NCBI GenBank assembly: GCA_964646435.1
Contig: CAZYEJ010000003.1
Span: 1-64,000 of the forward strand
DNA: 64,000 nucleotides
Reading direction: 5' to 3'
Source: UBA3076 sp964646435
GTDB lineage: Bacteria; Desulfobacterota; Dissulfuribacteria; Dissulfuribacterales; UBA3076
In this document: piece by piece, positions 43,793-52,931 of the stretch
Layout of the letters: each line of letters begins with the position of its first letter
How positions within the stretch are numbered: position 1 is the first letter of the stretch
Translations under genes and position numbers: made by a program
The notes under the pieces: generated by a model
Database searches by the model: none
What the model was told of the DNA's origin: nothing
What the model saw: the letters and a program-made list of their open reading frames with translations, nothing else

Positions 43793-44932
43793 TTAAAGCT
43801 TCTTCATAATATTCTTTAATGAAAATCCCTTTAAAACCAAATCTGAAGGAACTCCTTTTCCTTGCACCATGACCTTATGGGACTCTCCCATTCCTTGAGG
43901 CAATAATAACATTTTTACCGCGGCCAACTCCGGAGAAAATGGATTAAATTTTCCACCGGAAAGTTCCATAAAGGTCTCCTCAAAATCAAGTCCGGCCAAA
44001 AAAGCCCACTGATGGACATATCCCAGAGTGGAAAATCCAAATTCCTTTCCCCATCTGTATAAATCACTAAAGTTAACATGGGCTGTCAAATCCTGCTCAC
44101 CCACCCTTTCATACAACTCCTCATTTACACTATGATTCATATACGCCAAAAGGGTGCCTCTGTTTCTTCCCGGATGGAAGTACTCTTTTTTTGTGTGTCC
44201 ATAGTCTATTGTAACCACAAATCCCTTAGAAATTATACCAGCTAATTCTGAAATCCATTTATTGATAGAAAGATTTGCTTCTGTACGGTAACCATTAGGG
44301 AGATCTGAAGGAAGCTCCTTTACGTATTCTACCAGTTGAGGGGTGCTCAAGTCTGCGAATACCTCTGTATGACTACCATTTTCCTTAAAGTCTAAACATA
44401 TTTCCTTAAAACTTGAATCTTCTTTTTGAATAAGATGGACAGGAAAAGCATCTAAAAGCTCATTTGAAATAATACAACCTGTCACAGAATCTAAATCTGA
44501 GAGTCTACCTATCCAACTGATTTTATTGATAAATGGTTTCAAAAGGTCTTGTTGGTAAGAGGCAGTTTCGGCCTTATGTTCTACTATTATGTAATTAATC
44601 GATTTAAAAATCTCCCTATTTGACAAATAAGATAAAATATCTTGTGCAAGATATCCGGCTCCTGCCCCCATCTCTACAATTGTAAAAGGCGTACGGTCTA
44701 ATATCTCCCAAAATTCCTCTATTTGTCTCGCATGTAATGCACCATAAAGACAATGTGTATGCGGACTTGTAATAAAATCTCCTTTTTTCCCGATAGGAAA
44801 ATAAGATCCGGAGTAATATCCATATTTCTCATGATAGAGGGCCATCTCCATGAAATCCTTGAATGTTATTGGCCCGAAGTCCTTTACTTTATCATAGATA
44901 ATTTTAGTCAATTCATTGGAAAAATCTTTCAT
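43793..44932 (-). CDS. MidA/NDUFAF7-like SAM-dependent methyltransferase (DUF185)
   Basis: The 379-residue protein starts in the family pattern (GPITFKDFMEMALYHEKYGY followed by YSG). It has KGDFITSPHTHCLYGALHAR, the SAM motif TIVEMGAGAGYLAQDIL, IISNELLDAFPVHLIQ and VVTIDYGHTKKEYFHPGRNR. Mitochondrial members methylate an arginine of NDUFS2 in complex I. Bacterial members are widespread and mostly uncharacterised, so the substrate is unknown. It is divergent from dnaN across a 268-bp AT-rich spacer and is followed by the HAD gene in the same direction. The start at 44932 is the first ATG of the frame with family similarity. Confidence 0.88.
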   Translation of the reverse strand: MKDFSNELTKIIYDKVKDFGPITFKDFMEMALYHEKYGYYSGSYFPIGKKGDFITSPHTHCLYGALHARQIEEFWEILDRTPFTIVEMGAGAGYLAQDILSYLSNREIFKSINYIIVEHKAETASYQQDLLKPFINKISWIGRLSDLDSVTGCIISNELLDAFPVHLIQKEDSSFKEICLDFKENGSHTEVFADLSTPQLVEYVKELPSDLPNGYRTEANLSINKWISELAGIISKGFVVTIDYGHTKKEYFHPGRNRGTLLAYMNHSVNEELYERVGEQDLTAHVNFSDLYRWGKEFGFSTLGYVHQWAFLAGLDFEETFMELSGGKFNPFSPELAAVKMLLLPQGMGESHKVMVQGKGVPSDLVLKGFSLKNIMKKL

Positions 44933-45200
44933 TTTGTGGTAACCTATAAATTTATTATAAGGTTATCTATAAAACATATTTTTCAAATATGCAAAATTGG
45001 TTTTGTTAATTTCTTGTTAAAAATTTGTTAGTTTTTTTTTAATAAATAACCCTATCGATTTTTCAAACATTTAATCACAAATATAGGGAAGGTATTTTTA
45101 CCTGTTAATTTCATATAATATCAATTAGTTGAATATTTTTTGAACAAAAAAAACAGCACTTATTAACTTTATCTTTTATTTAAATAAATGGAGTAATAAT
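44933..45200. other. AT-rich divergent spacer upstream of dnaN, candidate origin/promoter region
   Basis: The 268 bp are strongly AT-rich, with long T and A runs. An imperfect palindrome (GGTAACCTATAA against TTATAAGGTTATC) spans about 44939-44966, and a small hairpin AGGTATTTTTACCT lies near 45090. Only two-mismatch DnaA-box-like words were seen (TTATCTATA at about 44963, TTAATCACA at about 45070). It must hold the promoters of dnaN and of the MidA-like gene. An origin role is possible but unproven. Confidence 0.45.
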
Positions 45201-46343
45201 ATGCTAAAATTTTCAGTTAAAAAAATGGATTTTTTGAATCCTCTTTCCAATATTCAGTCTATTGTAGATAAAAAGACTACAATGACTATTATTAATAACG
45301 TATTTATTTATACAGACGAAAATCATCTATTTATTGAAGCTACTGATTTAGAAATAAGCTATAAGAGTAAAATTCCTTGTTCGGTTATAGATCAAGGGGC
45401 TATTACTATTAATGCGCGAAAATTTTATGAAATAGTCAAAGAATTTCCATCTGAAGAGATATTTTTCGAAGAATATAAAAATACATGGTTAAAAATTGGA
45501 GCCGATGAGAAAGCCGAATATAAAATTGCAGGACTAGCTCCTGATGATTTCCCAAGATTTAGACACATAAACAGCGAAAACGCCATTGATTTAGAATCTT
45601 CAATTATAAAAGAGATGATCGAAAAAACAATATTTTCTTCATCTTATGACGATCGTAAATACAGCCTTTCAGGTATATATTTTGAGGAAAAACATGATGA
45701 AGAAGGGAAATCTCAAATACGCATGGTAAGTTCAGATGGCCACAGGCTCAGCCTGATGGAAAAATATATTCCGGAAAAGGGACTAGGTCTTGATCAGGGA
45801 GTCATTATTCCTAGAAAAGGGGCCCAAGAAATAAAAAGAATTATAGAAGGTCACGAAAGAATGGTTTGGGGTATTGATAATAACTTTTGTTTTGTTACGT
45901 GTGGTAACGATCACCTGGTGATAAGGTTGCTTGAAGGCAAATTTCCAGATTATCGCGATATAATACCAAAAAGTAAAGACCGTTATTTAACCTTTGATAG
46001 ATTAGAGGTATTTAATGCACTAAAACGTATATCGATTCTCTCTTCAGATACTACTTTTAGAGGAGTTAAAGCTAGTGTTATACCAGAATTGATTGAAATA
46101 GAGTCTTTATATAAGGAAATTGGAGAAGCAAAGGAAACTATTAGTATAGATTATCATGGAGAACCATTTGAAATTGCTTTTAATGCAAAATATCTTATGG
46201 ATGCCTTATCTGTAATGGATTCGGACAGGGTAGAATTAACTGCCAATAATCCTGAATCTCCATGTCTGTTGAGAGGTAATGAAGACATCGGATTTTTGGG
46301 ATTAATAATGCCTATGAATCTTGTCAAAGAGGAAGATAAATAA
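45201..46343 (+). CDS. dnaN: DNA polymerase III beta subunit (sliding clamp)
   Basis: The 380-residue protein shows the three-domain clamp pattern. It has FLNPLSNIQSIVDKKTTMTI with INNVFI at the start, then VIDQGAITINARKFYEIVKE, RMVSSDGHRLSLMEKYIPEK in domain 2, and the C-terminus NPESPCLLRGNEDIGFLGLI followed by MPMNL. The last matches the YLIMPM-type end that borders the protein-binding pocket. It tethers polymerase III to DNA. A GGAG site precedes the ATG by 8 bases. The gene precedes gyrB by 19 bp, so the two are cotranscribed; dnaA is not adjacent in this window. Confidence 0.96.
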   Translation: MLKFSVKKMDFLNPLSNIQSIVDKKTTMTIINNVFIYTDENHLFIEATDLEISYKSKIPCSVIDQGAITINARKFYEIVKEFPSEEIFFEEYKNTWLKIGADEKAEYKIAGLAPDDFPRFRHINSENAIDLESSIIKEMIEKTIFSSSYDDRKYSLSGIYFEEKHDEEGKSQIRMVSSDGHRLSLMEKYIPEKGLGLDQGVIIPRKGAQEIKRIIEGHERMVWGIDNNFCFVTCGNDHLVIRLLEGKFPDYRDIIPKSKDRYLTFDRLEVFNALKRISILSSDTTFRGVKASVIPELIEIESLYKEIGEAKETISIDYHGEPFEIAFNAKYLMDALSVMDSDRVELTANNPESPCLLRGNEDIGFLGLIMPMNLVKEEDK

Positions 46344-46362
46344 GAGGATTATTATTTAGGAT

Positions 46363-48783
46363 ATGGAAAACAACAATAAAATCAATGAGAAGGAACAAGA
46401 GTATGCTTCTAAACAGATAAAGGTACTTTCCGGGCTGGCAGCAGTTCGTAAAAGACCTGCTATGTATATAGGAAATACCTCAATAGAGGGTCTCCATCAC
46501 CTCGTATATGAAGTAGTGGATAATAGTATTGACGAGGCCATGGTTGGATATTGCACCTCTATTAAAGTCATAATTCAGGAAGATGGAAACGTTGTAGTTG
46601 AGGATAATGGTCGCGGCATACCTGTAGATATTCATCCAACAGAAGGAATACCCGGCCTGGAGCTTGTAATGACCCGTTTACACGCTGGTGGTAAATTTGA
46701 TCATCAGACCTACAAGGTCTCCGGAGGTCTTCACGGGGTAGGAGTATCAGTAGTCAATGGGCTTTCTGAATTTCTGGAGGCAGAAATTTACAGGGATGGA
46801 AAGGTTTACAGGCAGACCTACAAAAGAGGAGAGCCTGTAGGTCCAATAGAGGTTCTTGGATCTACTAAAAAGCAAGGTACAAAAATAACATTCAAACCAG
46901 ATCCTCAAATATTTCAAGAGACAACAGAGTATCAGTACGAGATACTACAGGCCAGAATGAGGGAATTAGCTTTTCTAAATCCATCTGTGAAAATCTATCT
47001 TGAAGATGAGAAGACCGGGAATAATAAAGAATATCATTTTAGGGGTGGAATCCCTTCATTCGTAGAGTATCTCAACAAAAATAAAGAGCTGGTTCATGAA
47101 ACACCTGTTTACATCAGTGGCGAGCGGGACCAGGTACAGTTGGAAATAGCCTTTCAATACAATCAGGCGTATTCAGAGAGAATCTTAAGCTATGTAAATA
47201 ATATACGTACCAAAGAGGGCGGTACGCATGTGGCGGGGTTTAGATTGGCCCTGACAAAATGTATTAATAAATACGCCAGCGATGATATTGTACCTAAGAA
47301 ATTAAGGGAAAAGCTGGAGGGTGAAGATGTAAGAGAGGGCCTTGTGTGTGTTATATCAGTCAAGGTCCCAGATCCTCAGTTTGAAGGCCAGACCAAGACA
47401 AAACTGGGAAATAGTGAAGTAAGGTCAATAGTGTCTTCAATAACTCATGAAAAAATTTCAAGTTATTTGGAAGAGAATCCTTTGGTGGCCAAGAAAATCC
47501 TTACTAAGGCCGTAGATGCGGCAAGGGCAAGAGAGGCGGCCAAAAGAGCAAAAGAACTTACCAGGAAGAAGGGTGGCCAAGATATACTTATGGCCGGAAA
47601 ATTAGCTGAATGTCAGGAAAAAGATCCTGAAAGGAGAGAAATTTTTATTGTGGAGGGTGATTCCGCAGGAGGTAGTGCAAAACAGGGAAGAGACAGGCGT
47701 TTCCAGGCAATACTGCCTCTTCGCGGAAAGATTATGAATGTGGAAAAGGCAAGATTTGACAAGATGCTTGCCAGCGAAGAGATACGCAATCTGGTTGCTT
47801 CTATTGGTACGGGTATAGGCGCTGACGAGTTCGATCCATCAAAGGTAAGGTATCATAAGATCATTATTATGACAGATGCTGATGTAGACGGCGCCCACAT
47901 AAGAACACTACTGCTGACGTTTTTTTATCGTCAGATGATCACACTCGTGGAAGACGGCATGCTTTATGTAGCACAGCCACCTCTATACAGGATGGCTTTG
48001 GGAAAAAAGAAGGAATTTTTCTTTAAGGATGAGGCAGAACTCGACAACTATCTCTTTGAAAGGGCCACAAAAAACATGGCTATAAGGCCTGAAAACAGAG
48101 AACGTTCCATTAAAGGAGAAAAACTCAAGACCTTTCTGGAAAACATCGTCTCCTATGAAGACGCACTGGAAATAATGTCCAGAAGGGGTTTGTGGAGGGA
48201 ACTGAGTCAGGATTTAATGATCCTTGGGGTTAAGAATTCCGGTCAATTTCATGAAGAATCTTTTGTTAAAAGTCTGGCAAAAAAGCTCACGGAAAAGGGA
48301 TATAAAGTGGGACGTGTCAAGCCCTCAGGTTCTGAGATTGCAGGCTATGAATTCATTGTGGGGATAGAAGACCTGGCCTATTTAACCGGTAAGGTCGGAC
48401 CCGATTTGGCACAACAGGCGGAATTCCGTCGTCTTGTAAAGGCATATAATAAAGTAGAATTAATGGTTAATACATCTATTGAGGTCTATTCTGAAGATAA
48501 ACCTGTCAAGAGATTGGACAGGCTTGATGAACTTCTGGATTTTTTCCGAAACGAAGGGAGAAGGGGTATCTCAACCCAGAGATATAAAGGATTGGGAGAA
48601 ATGAATCCCATTCAGTTGTGGGATACGACTATGAATCCGGAAAAACGGACTTTGCTTAAGGTGACCATCAGGGACGCAGATGAAGCAGAAAGCCTGTTTA
48701 CTACTCTTATGGGAGAAAAGATTGAACCACGCAGGGAGTTTATTCAGACCCATGCACTGGAGGTTCGGGAGTTGGATATATAA
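46363..48783 (+). CDS. gyrB: DNA gyrase subunit B
   Basis: The 806-residue protein has the GHKL ATPase site (EVVDNSIDEAMVGYC, VEDNGRGIPVDIHPTEG, SGGLHGVGVSVVNGLSEFLE) and the transducer domain (QTKTKLGNSEVRSIVS). The Toprim domain follows (FIVEGDSAGGSAKQGRDRRF, IMTDADVDGAHIRTLLLTFF). An insert of about 165 residues, as in E. coli GyrB, precedes the C-terminal GEMNPIQLWDTTMNPEKRTL. It supplies ATP-driven negative supercoiling with GyrA, which is not in the window. It follows dnaN closely on the same strand. Confidence 0.97.
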   Translation: MENNNKINEKEQEYASKQIKVLSGLAAVRKRPAMYIGNTSIEGLHHLVYEVVDNSIDEAMVGYCTSIKVIIQEDGNVVVEDNGRGIPVDIHPTEGIPGLELVMTRLHAGGKFDHQTYKVSGGLHGVGVSVVNGLSEFLEAEIYRDGKVYRQTYKRGEPVGPIEVLGSTKKQGTKITFKPDPQIFQETTEYQYEILQARMRELAFLNPSVKIYLEDEKTGNNKEYHFRGGIPSFVEYLNKNKELVHETPVYISGERDQVQLEIAFQYNQAYSERILSYVNNIRTKEGGTHVAGFRLALTKCINKYASDDIVPKKLREKLEGEDVREGLVCVISVKVPDPQFEGQTKTKLGNSEVRSIVSSITHEKISSYLEENPLVAKKILTKAVDAARAREAAKRAKELTRKKGGQDILMAGKLAECQEKDPERREIFIVEGDSAGGSAKQGRDRRFQAILPLRGKIMNVEKARFDKMLASEEIRNLVASIGTGIGADEFDPSKVRYHKIIIMTDADVDGAHIRTLLLTFFYRQMITLVEDGMLYVAQPPLYRMALGKKKEFFFKDEAELDNYLFERATKNMAIRPENRERSIKGEKLKTFLENIVSYEDALEIMSRRGLWRELSQDLMILGVKNSGQFHEESFVKSLAKKLTEKGYKVGRVKPSGSEIAGYEFIVGIEDLAYLTGKVGPDLAQQAEFRRLVKAYNKVELMVNTSIEVYSEDKPVKRLDRLDELLDFFRNEGRRGISTQRYKGLGEMNPIQLWDTTMNPEKRTLLKVTIRDADEAESLFTTLMGEKIEPRREFIQTHALEVRELDI

Positions 48784-48789
48784 CTCATG

Positions 48790-48946
48790 GTAAGCGTTCA
48801 CAGGGCACCGCATCTGCTTTGTTGTCGGGCACTTGAAGTACAGGAAGTACGTCTGCGTACCCTCCGCCTCGCATCTGCAGCACCCTGTAAACGCTTACAG
48901 TTCGGTAGGTTGTGGTAAAACGAGCGTTGTAACCCCGTGAACAGTT
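48790..48946 (+). repeat. 155-bp palindromic dispersed repeat, copy B
   Basis: Same blocks as copy A, with compensatory changes in the arms (GGTAAGCGTTCACAGGGCAC on the left, CACCCTGTAAACGCTTAC on the right). It includes ACAGGAAGTACGTCTGCGTA in the middle. It lies seven bases after the gyrB stop. Confidence 0.9.
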
Positions 48947-48969
48947 ATAACTCATGAGAGGATATTTGG

Positions 48970-49173
48970 ATGGAGTGTCAAAAGGAAGAAAATAGAAAAA
49001 GGTGCAACTGTACATATGAGCCATGTCCAAGAAAGGGTATATGCTGTGAGTGTATAAAATATCACCTGAAAATGCGTCAGCTTCCGGCCTGTTGCTTTCC
49101 ATCTGAGGCAGAGCGTACTTATGACAGGAGCTTTGAGTTGTTTGCAAAGCTCGTTCAGGAGGGAACTATATAA
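48970..49173 (+). CDS. DUF6485-type small cysteine-rich protein
   Basis: The 67-residue protein has seven cysteines in the pattern ECQKEENRKRCNCTYEPCPR followed by KGICCECIKYH, and then LPACCFPSEAERTYDRSFEL. This matches small proteins found in anaerobes such as Desulfobacterota and Clostridia (DUF6485 by memory). The cysteine pattern suggests metal or iron-sulfur binding; no function is known. Its stop overlaps the stop of the converging rimO gene by eight bases. The start codon follows GAGAGGATATTTGG, a fair ribosome site. Confidence 0.75.
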   Translation: MECQKEENRKRCNCTYEPCPRKGICCECIKYHLKMRQLPACCFPSEAERTYDRSFELFAKLVQEGTI

Positions 49174-50458
49174 TTTTACCCACCAGGTCATAGATATGAG
49201 AATCTGTTATTTTAACAGGTACTATATCTCCACAATCGGCGGTCCCTTCATTTATATAGACTATCCCGTCAATCTCAGGGGCCTGATGTCTGGTCCTGCC
49301 AACAAGAAGAAGCTCTGTTTCAGAGCTCACTCCTTCAACAAGCACCTGCTCAACTCTGCCAACCATATCTGAAATTTTATCCCTGGATATCCTGGCTTGG
49401 ATATTCATGATTTCATCTTTTCGGGCCATTGCTGTTTCTGAGGATACTTTTCCAGGCAATTTATTTGCCATACACTCTTTTTCATCAGAATATACAAAAC
49501 AACCAAGGTGCTCAAATTCCCACTTTTCCACAAATTCCCTTAATTTTTGAAAATCATCTTCGGTCTCCCCGGGAAAACCCACCATAACCGTTGTTCTGAC
49601 AGCAGCATGGGGGAGCAACTTACTTATATGAGACATTAAATCCTCAAGGACCTTGCTGTCATATCCTCTCCTCATAGACCTGAGAATATTAGTGCTTGCA
49701 TGTTGAATGGGAATATCCAGATAGGGACAAATAGCAGTATTTGAAGCAATGGTTTCAAGAAGTCTGATATTTACTTTGCCAGGGTGCAGATAGAGCAATC
49801 GAAACCACGGCAAATCTGTTTCTCCGGCCAGAGCCTCCAACAGATCAGGAAGAGTCTTTCCGCCATTCCTGTAAGCTGTGAGATCTTGGGCTACCAGTGT
49901 TATTTCCTTAACCCCTTTTGTAGCCAGCGAACTAACTTCCGACACTATTTCCGTAACAGATCGGGATGTTTCATTGCCTCTTAACATGGGAATCAGGCAG
50001 TAAGTACACCGATTTGAGCAACCCTCCGAGATCTTGACGTAGGCCCTCCATGGAGGGGTTGTTAACACCCTGGCGGGATCCGGCGACTGCACCAAGTGTT
50101 GATGAGGAGCAGCATGGTCCTTAATAAGCGTTACGAGTGATTGGGGCGACCCTGTGCCGAGAAAGATGTCAACCTCAGGCAGTTCCTTTTTTAGATCGTC
50201 GCCGTATCTCTGAACCATACAGCCCATAACCACAAGGACCTGACGATCCGTTTTTCCCTTTACCACTTCCAGAATTGTATCTATGGACTCGGATACAGCC
50301 TCTTCTATGAATCCGCAGGTGTTTACTATCAGCAAATCCGCTTCTTGAGGATTGTTTGTGAGCTTCAGTCCAGAATCTGTTGAGCCAAGGGAGCCCAGAG
50401 CCACTTCGGTGTCTATGGTGTTTTTGGGACAACCAAGGCTTATAGCAAAGACTTTCAT
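49166..50458 (-). CDS. rimO: Ribosomal protein S12 methylthiotransferase RimO
   Basis: The 430-residue protein has an N-terminal MTTase domain with the three cluster cysteines in SLGCPKNTIDTEVALG, IVNTCGFIEEAVSESI and VVMGCMVQRYG. The radical SAM CxxxCxxC is in KISEGCSNRCTYCLIPMLRG, and a C-terminal TRAM-like part follows (VGRTRHQAPEIDGIVYINEG). The start ISLGCPKNT and the GRTR..APEIDG end are typical for RimO rather than MiaB. It adds a methylthio group to Asp88 of ribosomal protein S12. It is the last gene of the minus-strand run VKOR-panC-panD-rimO. Confidence 0.94.
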   Translation of the reverse strand: MKVFAISLGCPKNTIDTEVALGSLGSTDSGLKLTNNPQEADLLIVNTCGFIEEAVSESIDTILEVVKGKTDRQVLVVMGCMVQRYGDDLKKELPEVDIFLGTGSPQSLVTLIKDHAAPHQHLVQSPDPARVLTTPPWRAYVKISEGCSNRCTYCLIPMLRGNETSRSVTEIVSEVSSLATKGVKEITLVAQDLTAYRNGGKTLPDLLEALAGETDLPWFRLLYLHPGKVNIRLLETIASNTAICPYLDIPIQHASTNILRSMRRGYDSKVLEDLMSHISKLLPHAAVRTTVMVGFPGETEDDFQKLREFVEKWEFEHLGCFVYSDEKECMANKLPGKVSSETAMARKDEIMNIQARISRDKISDMVGRVEQVLVEGVSSETELLLVGRTRHQAPEIDGIVYINEGTADCGDIVPVKITDSHIYDLVGKII

Positions 50459-50501
50459 TATAAAAAAAGAGTAAGGGAAGAGAAAAAGATGATCAGGGAA
50501 A

Positions 50502-50870
50502 TTACCACGGTACTTCGGTTCGATCTTTCAGCCGATTTTTCGTATCTACCCAGACCAGGATGCTTTTGCCCCCGGCTATTTCGCCTTCAGAATACAAACT
50601 ATAGGACGCTATAATTATCAGGTCGCCGGGTAATCCTTTTCTGGCAGCAGCCCCATTAAGACATATGGAGCCAGAGCCTCTTTTTCCTTCTATGACATAG
50701 GTATCAAACCTGCTACCATTTGAAATATTATAGACCATTATCCGCTCAAAAGGTAAAAGGTCAGCAGCCTCCATCAAGCGGGAGTCTATAGTAATACTTC
50801 CTTCATAGTTGAGATCTGCCTCAGTGATTGTAGCTCTATGGATTTTTGATTTAAGCATTGATCGTAACAT
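50502..50870 (-). CDS. panD: Aspartate 1-decarboxylase
   Basis: The proenzyme has the self-cleavage site in ADLNYEGSITIDSRLMEAAD; cleavage between Gly and Ser yields the pyruvoyl group. MLKSKIHRATITEADL at the start and AYSLYSEGE-like IIASYSLYSEGE near the end are conserved. It makes beta-alanine for pantothenate. I start at 50870 (MLRSMLKSK); the frame is open to 50906 and a start at 50858 is also possible. panC lies just upstream in the same direction, so both enzymes that lead to pantothenate are cotranscribed. Confidence 0.94.
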   Translation of the reverse strand: MLRSMLKSKIHRATITEADLNYEGSITIDSRLMEAADLLPFERIMVYNISNGSRFDTYVIEGKRGSGSICLNGAAARKGLPGDLIIIASYSLYSEGEIAGGKSILVWVDTKNRLKDRTEVPW

Positions 50871-50927
50871 ATCTTTAATCCGCCAATTTCCCAATTTAAT
50901 CTGCAAGCATGTATCTTTACTTGCATT

Positions 50928-51773
50928 TTACTGTTTAAGCAAGGTGTTGTCGATCAGACGAGTCTTTCCAACCCATACTGCCAGGGCGAGAAGGGTTTCC
51001 TTAACAATCTCCTCGTACGGCTTCAGGCTCTCAGGGTCTCCGAGAAAAATATAGTCAATTTTTGTGTTGCTAAAGGATTGGATGTAATTTTTGATAGCTT
51101 GGATAATTTCCGGACCGGATCGGCTACCTTGGCTCACCATTTTTTCAGCCAGCCGGAGGGCCTGAACAAGGGAAAGGGCAGATTCGCGCTCTTGTGCATC
51201 AAGATAAGTATTGCGGGAGCTCATTGCCAGACCGTCGGGTTCTCTGACTATTGGATGGGCTATTATATTAACCGGTATATTCAGGTCCCTCACCATGCGG
51301 CGAATGACCTGGAGTTGTTGAAAATCCTTCTGACCGAAGATTGCCATGTCCGGCTGTACAATAATGAGGAGCTTGGCAACTATTGTGGCTACACCGCGGA
51401 AGTGTTCAGGTCTTGATGTGCCACAAAGTCCCTGACTTAAGCCTTCGACCCGGATCCATGTCTGGAAACCGGGAGGATAGAGGTCTTTGGCATCCGGACA
51501 AAACAGGCAGCTAACGCCTTCTTTTTCAGCCAGCTTCGAGTCCCGGTCAAGGTCTCTTGGATACCGATTTAGGTCTCCATTTGGACCGAACTGGGCAGGG
51601 TTTACAAATAGGCTTACTACCACATGGTCTGCCTTGCTATCAGCCGCTCTCATCAGGGAAAGGTGGCCTTCATGGAAAAAGCCCATAGTGGGAACCAGAG
51701 CCACAGACAACCCCTTCTGCTTCCACTTGAGAATCTGTTTTCTCATGCCGGATATAGAGTTAATAATTTTCAT
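50928..51773 (-). CDS. panC: Pantothenate synthetase
   Basis: The 281-residue protein has the nucleotidyltransferase HIGH-type motif in VALVPTMGFFHEGHLSLMRA, then SLFVNPAQFGPNGDLNRYPR, FGQKDFQQLQVIRRMVRDLN, and IVREPDGLAMSSRNTYLDAQ with the KMSKS-equivalent MSSRN. It condenses pantoate and beta-alanine with ATP. The ATG lies inside the end of the VKOR gene (14-nt overlap), so translation is coupled. panD follows 57 bp downstream from its preferred start. panB is not present in the window. Confidence 0.96.
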   Translation of the reverse strand: MKIINSISGMRKQILKWKQKGLSVALVPTMGFFHEGHLSLMRAADSKADHVVVSLFVNPAQFGPNGDLNRYPRDLDRDSKLAEKEGVSCLFCPDAKDLYPPGFQTWIRVEGLSQGLCGTSRPEHFRGVATIVAKLLIIVQPDMAIFGQKDFQQLQVIRRMVRDLNIPVNIIAHPIVREPDGLAMSSRNTYLDAQERESALSLVQALRLAEKMVSQGSRSGPEIIQAIKNYIQSFSNTKIDYIFLGDPESLKPYEEIVKETLLALAVWVGKTRLIDNTLLKQ

Positions 51774-52659
51774 TTATGGAACATGCACCATCTTCTGTTT
51801 CGAAAGGATTTTCCAGATTTCCATCCAGCGAGGGCATTTCCCGGAAACAGGTATTCTGAATATAGTTTATGATATTCCGTTCGCCCTGGATGAAGGTCAA
51901 TCCATCATGATCCTTGGCTATCAGTACCGGAACAGTGTCTATGCCAAATATTTTCAGGGCAGCAGTGTTTATTTCAGGTGAAAACTTTTTATTTGGGCTT
52001 AACCCCGGAAGCAGGTCAGAATTTATTTCTTTGATTGGATTAAAGTGAAATTCGCACCGCGTGCATCCTTCCAGGGTCTCTATAACCTTGTAGCAGTGGG
52101 GGCAGTCTTCTGAAAAGATTAGATAGAGTTGTTTAACCGGGTCAGAGCATCTTCTTACAGCATATGTCCCATTGTCCAGTGTGAGTCCGCTCAGGTCGTT
52201 TCCCGCAGTTTCAAATCTCAACAGAGAAAACATGAACAACTGTACCGCAATTATTGCCAACCCCAAAGTTAATTGTCGAATACCCATTAAGACATTCAGG
52301 ATGACCATCAGAACAAAGATAAGCAGGCAGTAAAAACAGGATGTGTTGGCAACAAAAATTTGGTATCCCAGCAATATCCCCTCGGCTGCAAGACCAAAAA
52401 TAAGTACGATGCGGAGCAGTGGCTCTGTCCCTGCTCTGTATTTTGTTGTTATGGCAACACAAAATATGGAAAAGAAATATGCAGCACCTAACAGATTGAA
52501 ATAAAAAGGCGGAATAAGTGTCAAAGCTTCTACTGTTCTACATCCTTCATTAACACAGAAGGCCTCTCCCTTGAATATTATTAGTAGTGCCTGGACAATT
52601 ATGACAATACAGGCAAGGAGTGACAGGTAAATTACTCCCTGGAGCGATTTGAGTTTCAT
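51760..52659 (-). CDS. Vitamin K epoxide reductase (VKOR)-thioredoxin-like fusion
   Basis: Residues 1-165 are a membrane domain with four or five helices and the paired cysteines FCVNEGC in the first loop and the CxxC ANTSCFYCLLIFVLMVILNV, as in bacterial VKOR. A periplasmic thioredoxin-like domain follows with LYLIFSEDCPHCYKVIETLE (CPHC redox site) and a cis-proline region GIDTVPVLIAKDHDGLTFI. The fusion oxidises thiols of exported proteins and passes electrons to quinone. The start at 52659 (MKLKSLQGVIYLS) is preferred because 46 upstream codons lack membrane or family signals. It overlaps panC. Confidence 0.87.
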   Translation of the reverse strand: MKLKSLQGVIYLSLLACIVIIVQALLIIFKGEAFCVNEGCRTVEALTLIPPFYFNLLGAAYFFSIFCVAITTKYRAGTEPLLRIVLIFGLAAEGILLGYQIFVANTSCFYCLLIFVLMVILNVLMGIRQLTLGLAIIAVQLFMFSLLRFETAGNDLSGLTLDNGTYAVRRCSDPVKQLYLIFSEDCPHCYKVIETLEGCTRCEFHFNPIKEINSDLLPGLSPNKKFSPEINTAALKIFGIDTVPVLIAKDHDGLTFIQGERNIINYIQNTCFREMPSLDGNLENPFETEDGACSINENY

Positions 52660-52718
52660 AGATATCCTGATAATCCCTACATTGTGTGAGGGAAGGTCCT
52701 GTTGTTTGGTTGATCCTG

Positions 52719-52819
52719 GGACCCGTAAAGGAATAATTCCTCGGTTTTGCTCAATCAAATCGACCAAATCCGACCTAAATCTGAGCGCAAATTCCAACGA
52801 GTTATTCCTTTACGGGTCC
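52719..52819. repeat. 101-bp unit bounded by an 18-bp perfect inverted repeat
   Basis: GGACCCGTAAAGGAATAA at 52719-52736 and its exact complement at 52802-52819 enclose 65 bp. It lies in the divergent spacer between the VKOR gene and thiC. It could be a MITE-like insertion or a long hairpin in the leader. Confidence 0.75.
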
Positions 52820-52931
52820 TTAGTGACAAACCCGGTCTAAGGGGATAAAGTCGTTATTAGTCTTTAGGGCTAACTTGATAATCCATGAAAATCATCTTGA
52901 AAACCCTTTGTGTCATCATTAGAGTTCTCTT

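Noticed and set aside
52660..52931. TPP riboswitch upstream of thiC
   Set aside because: The CTGAGA and ACCTGATC-type thi-box blocks are missing; ACCCTTTG near 52903 alone is not enough.
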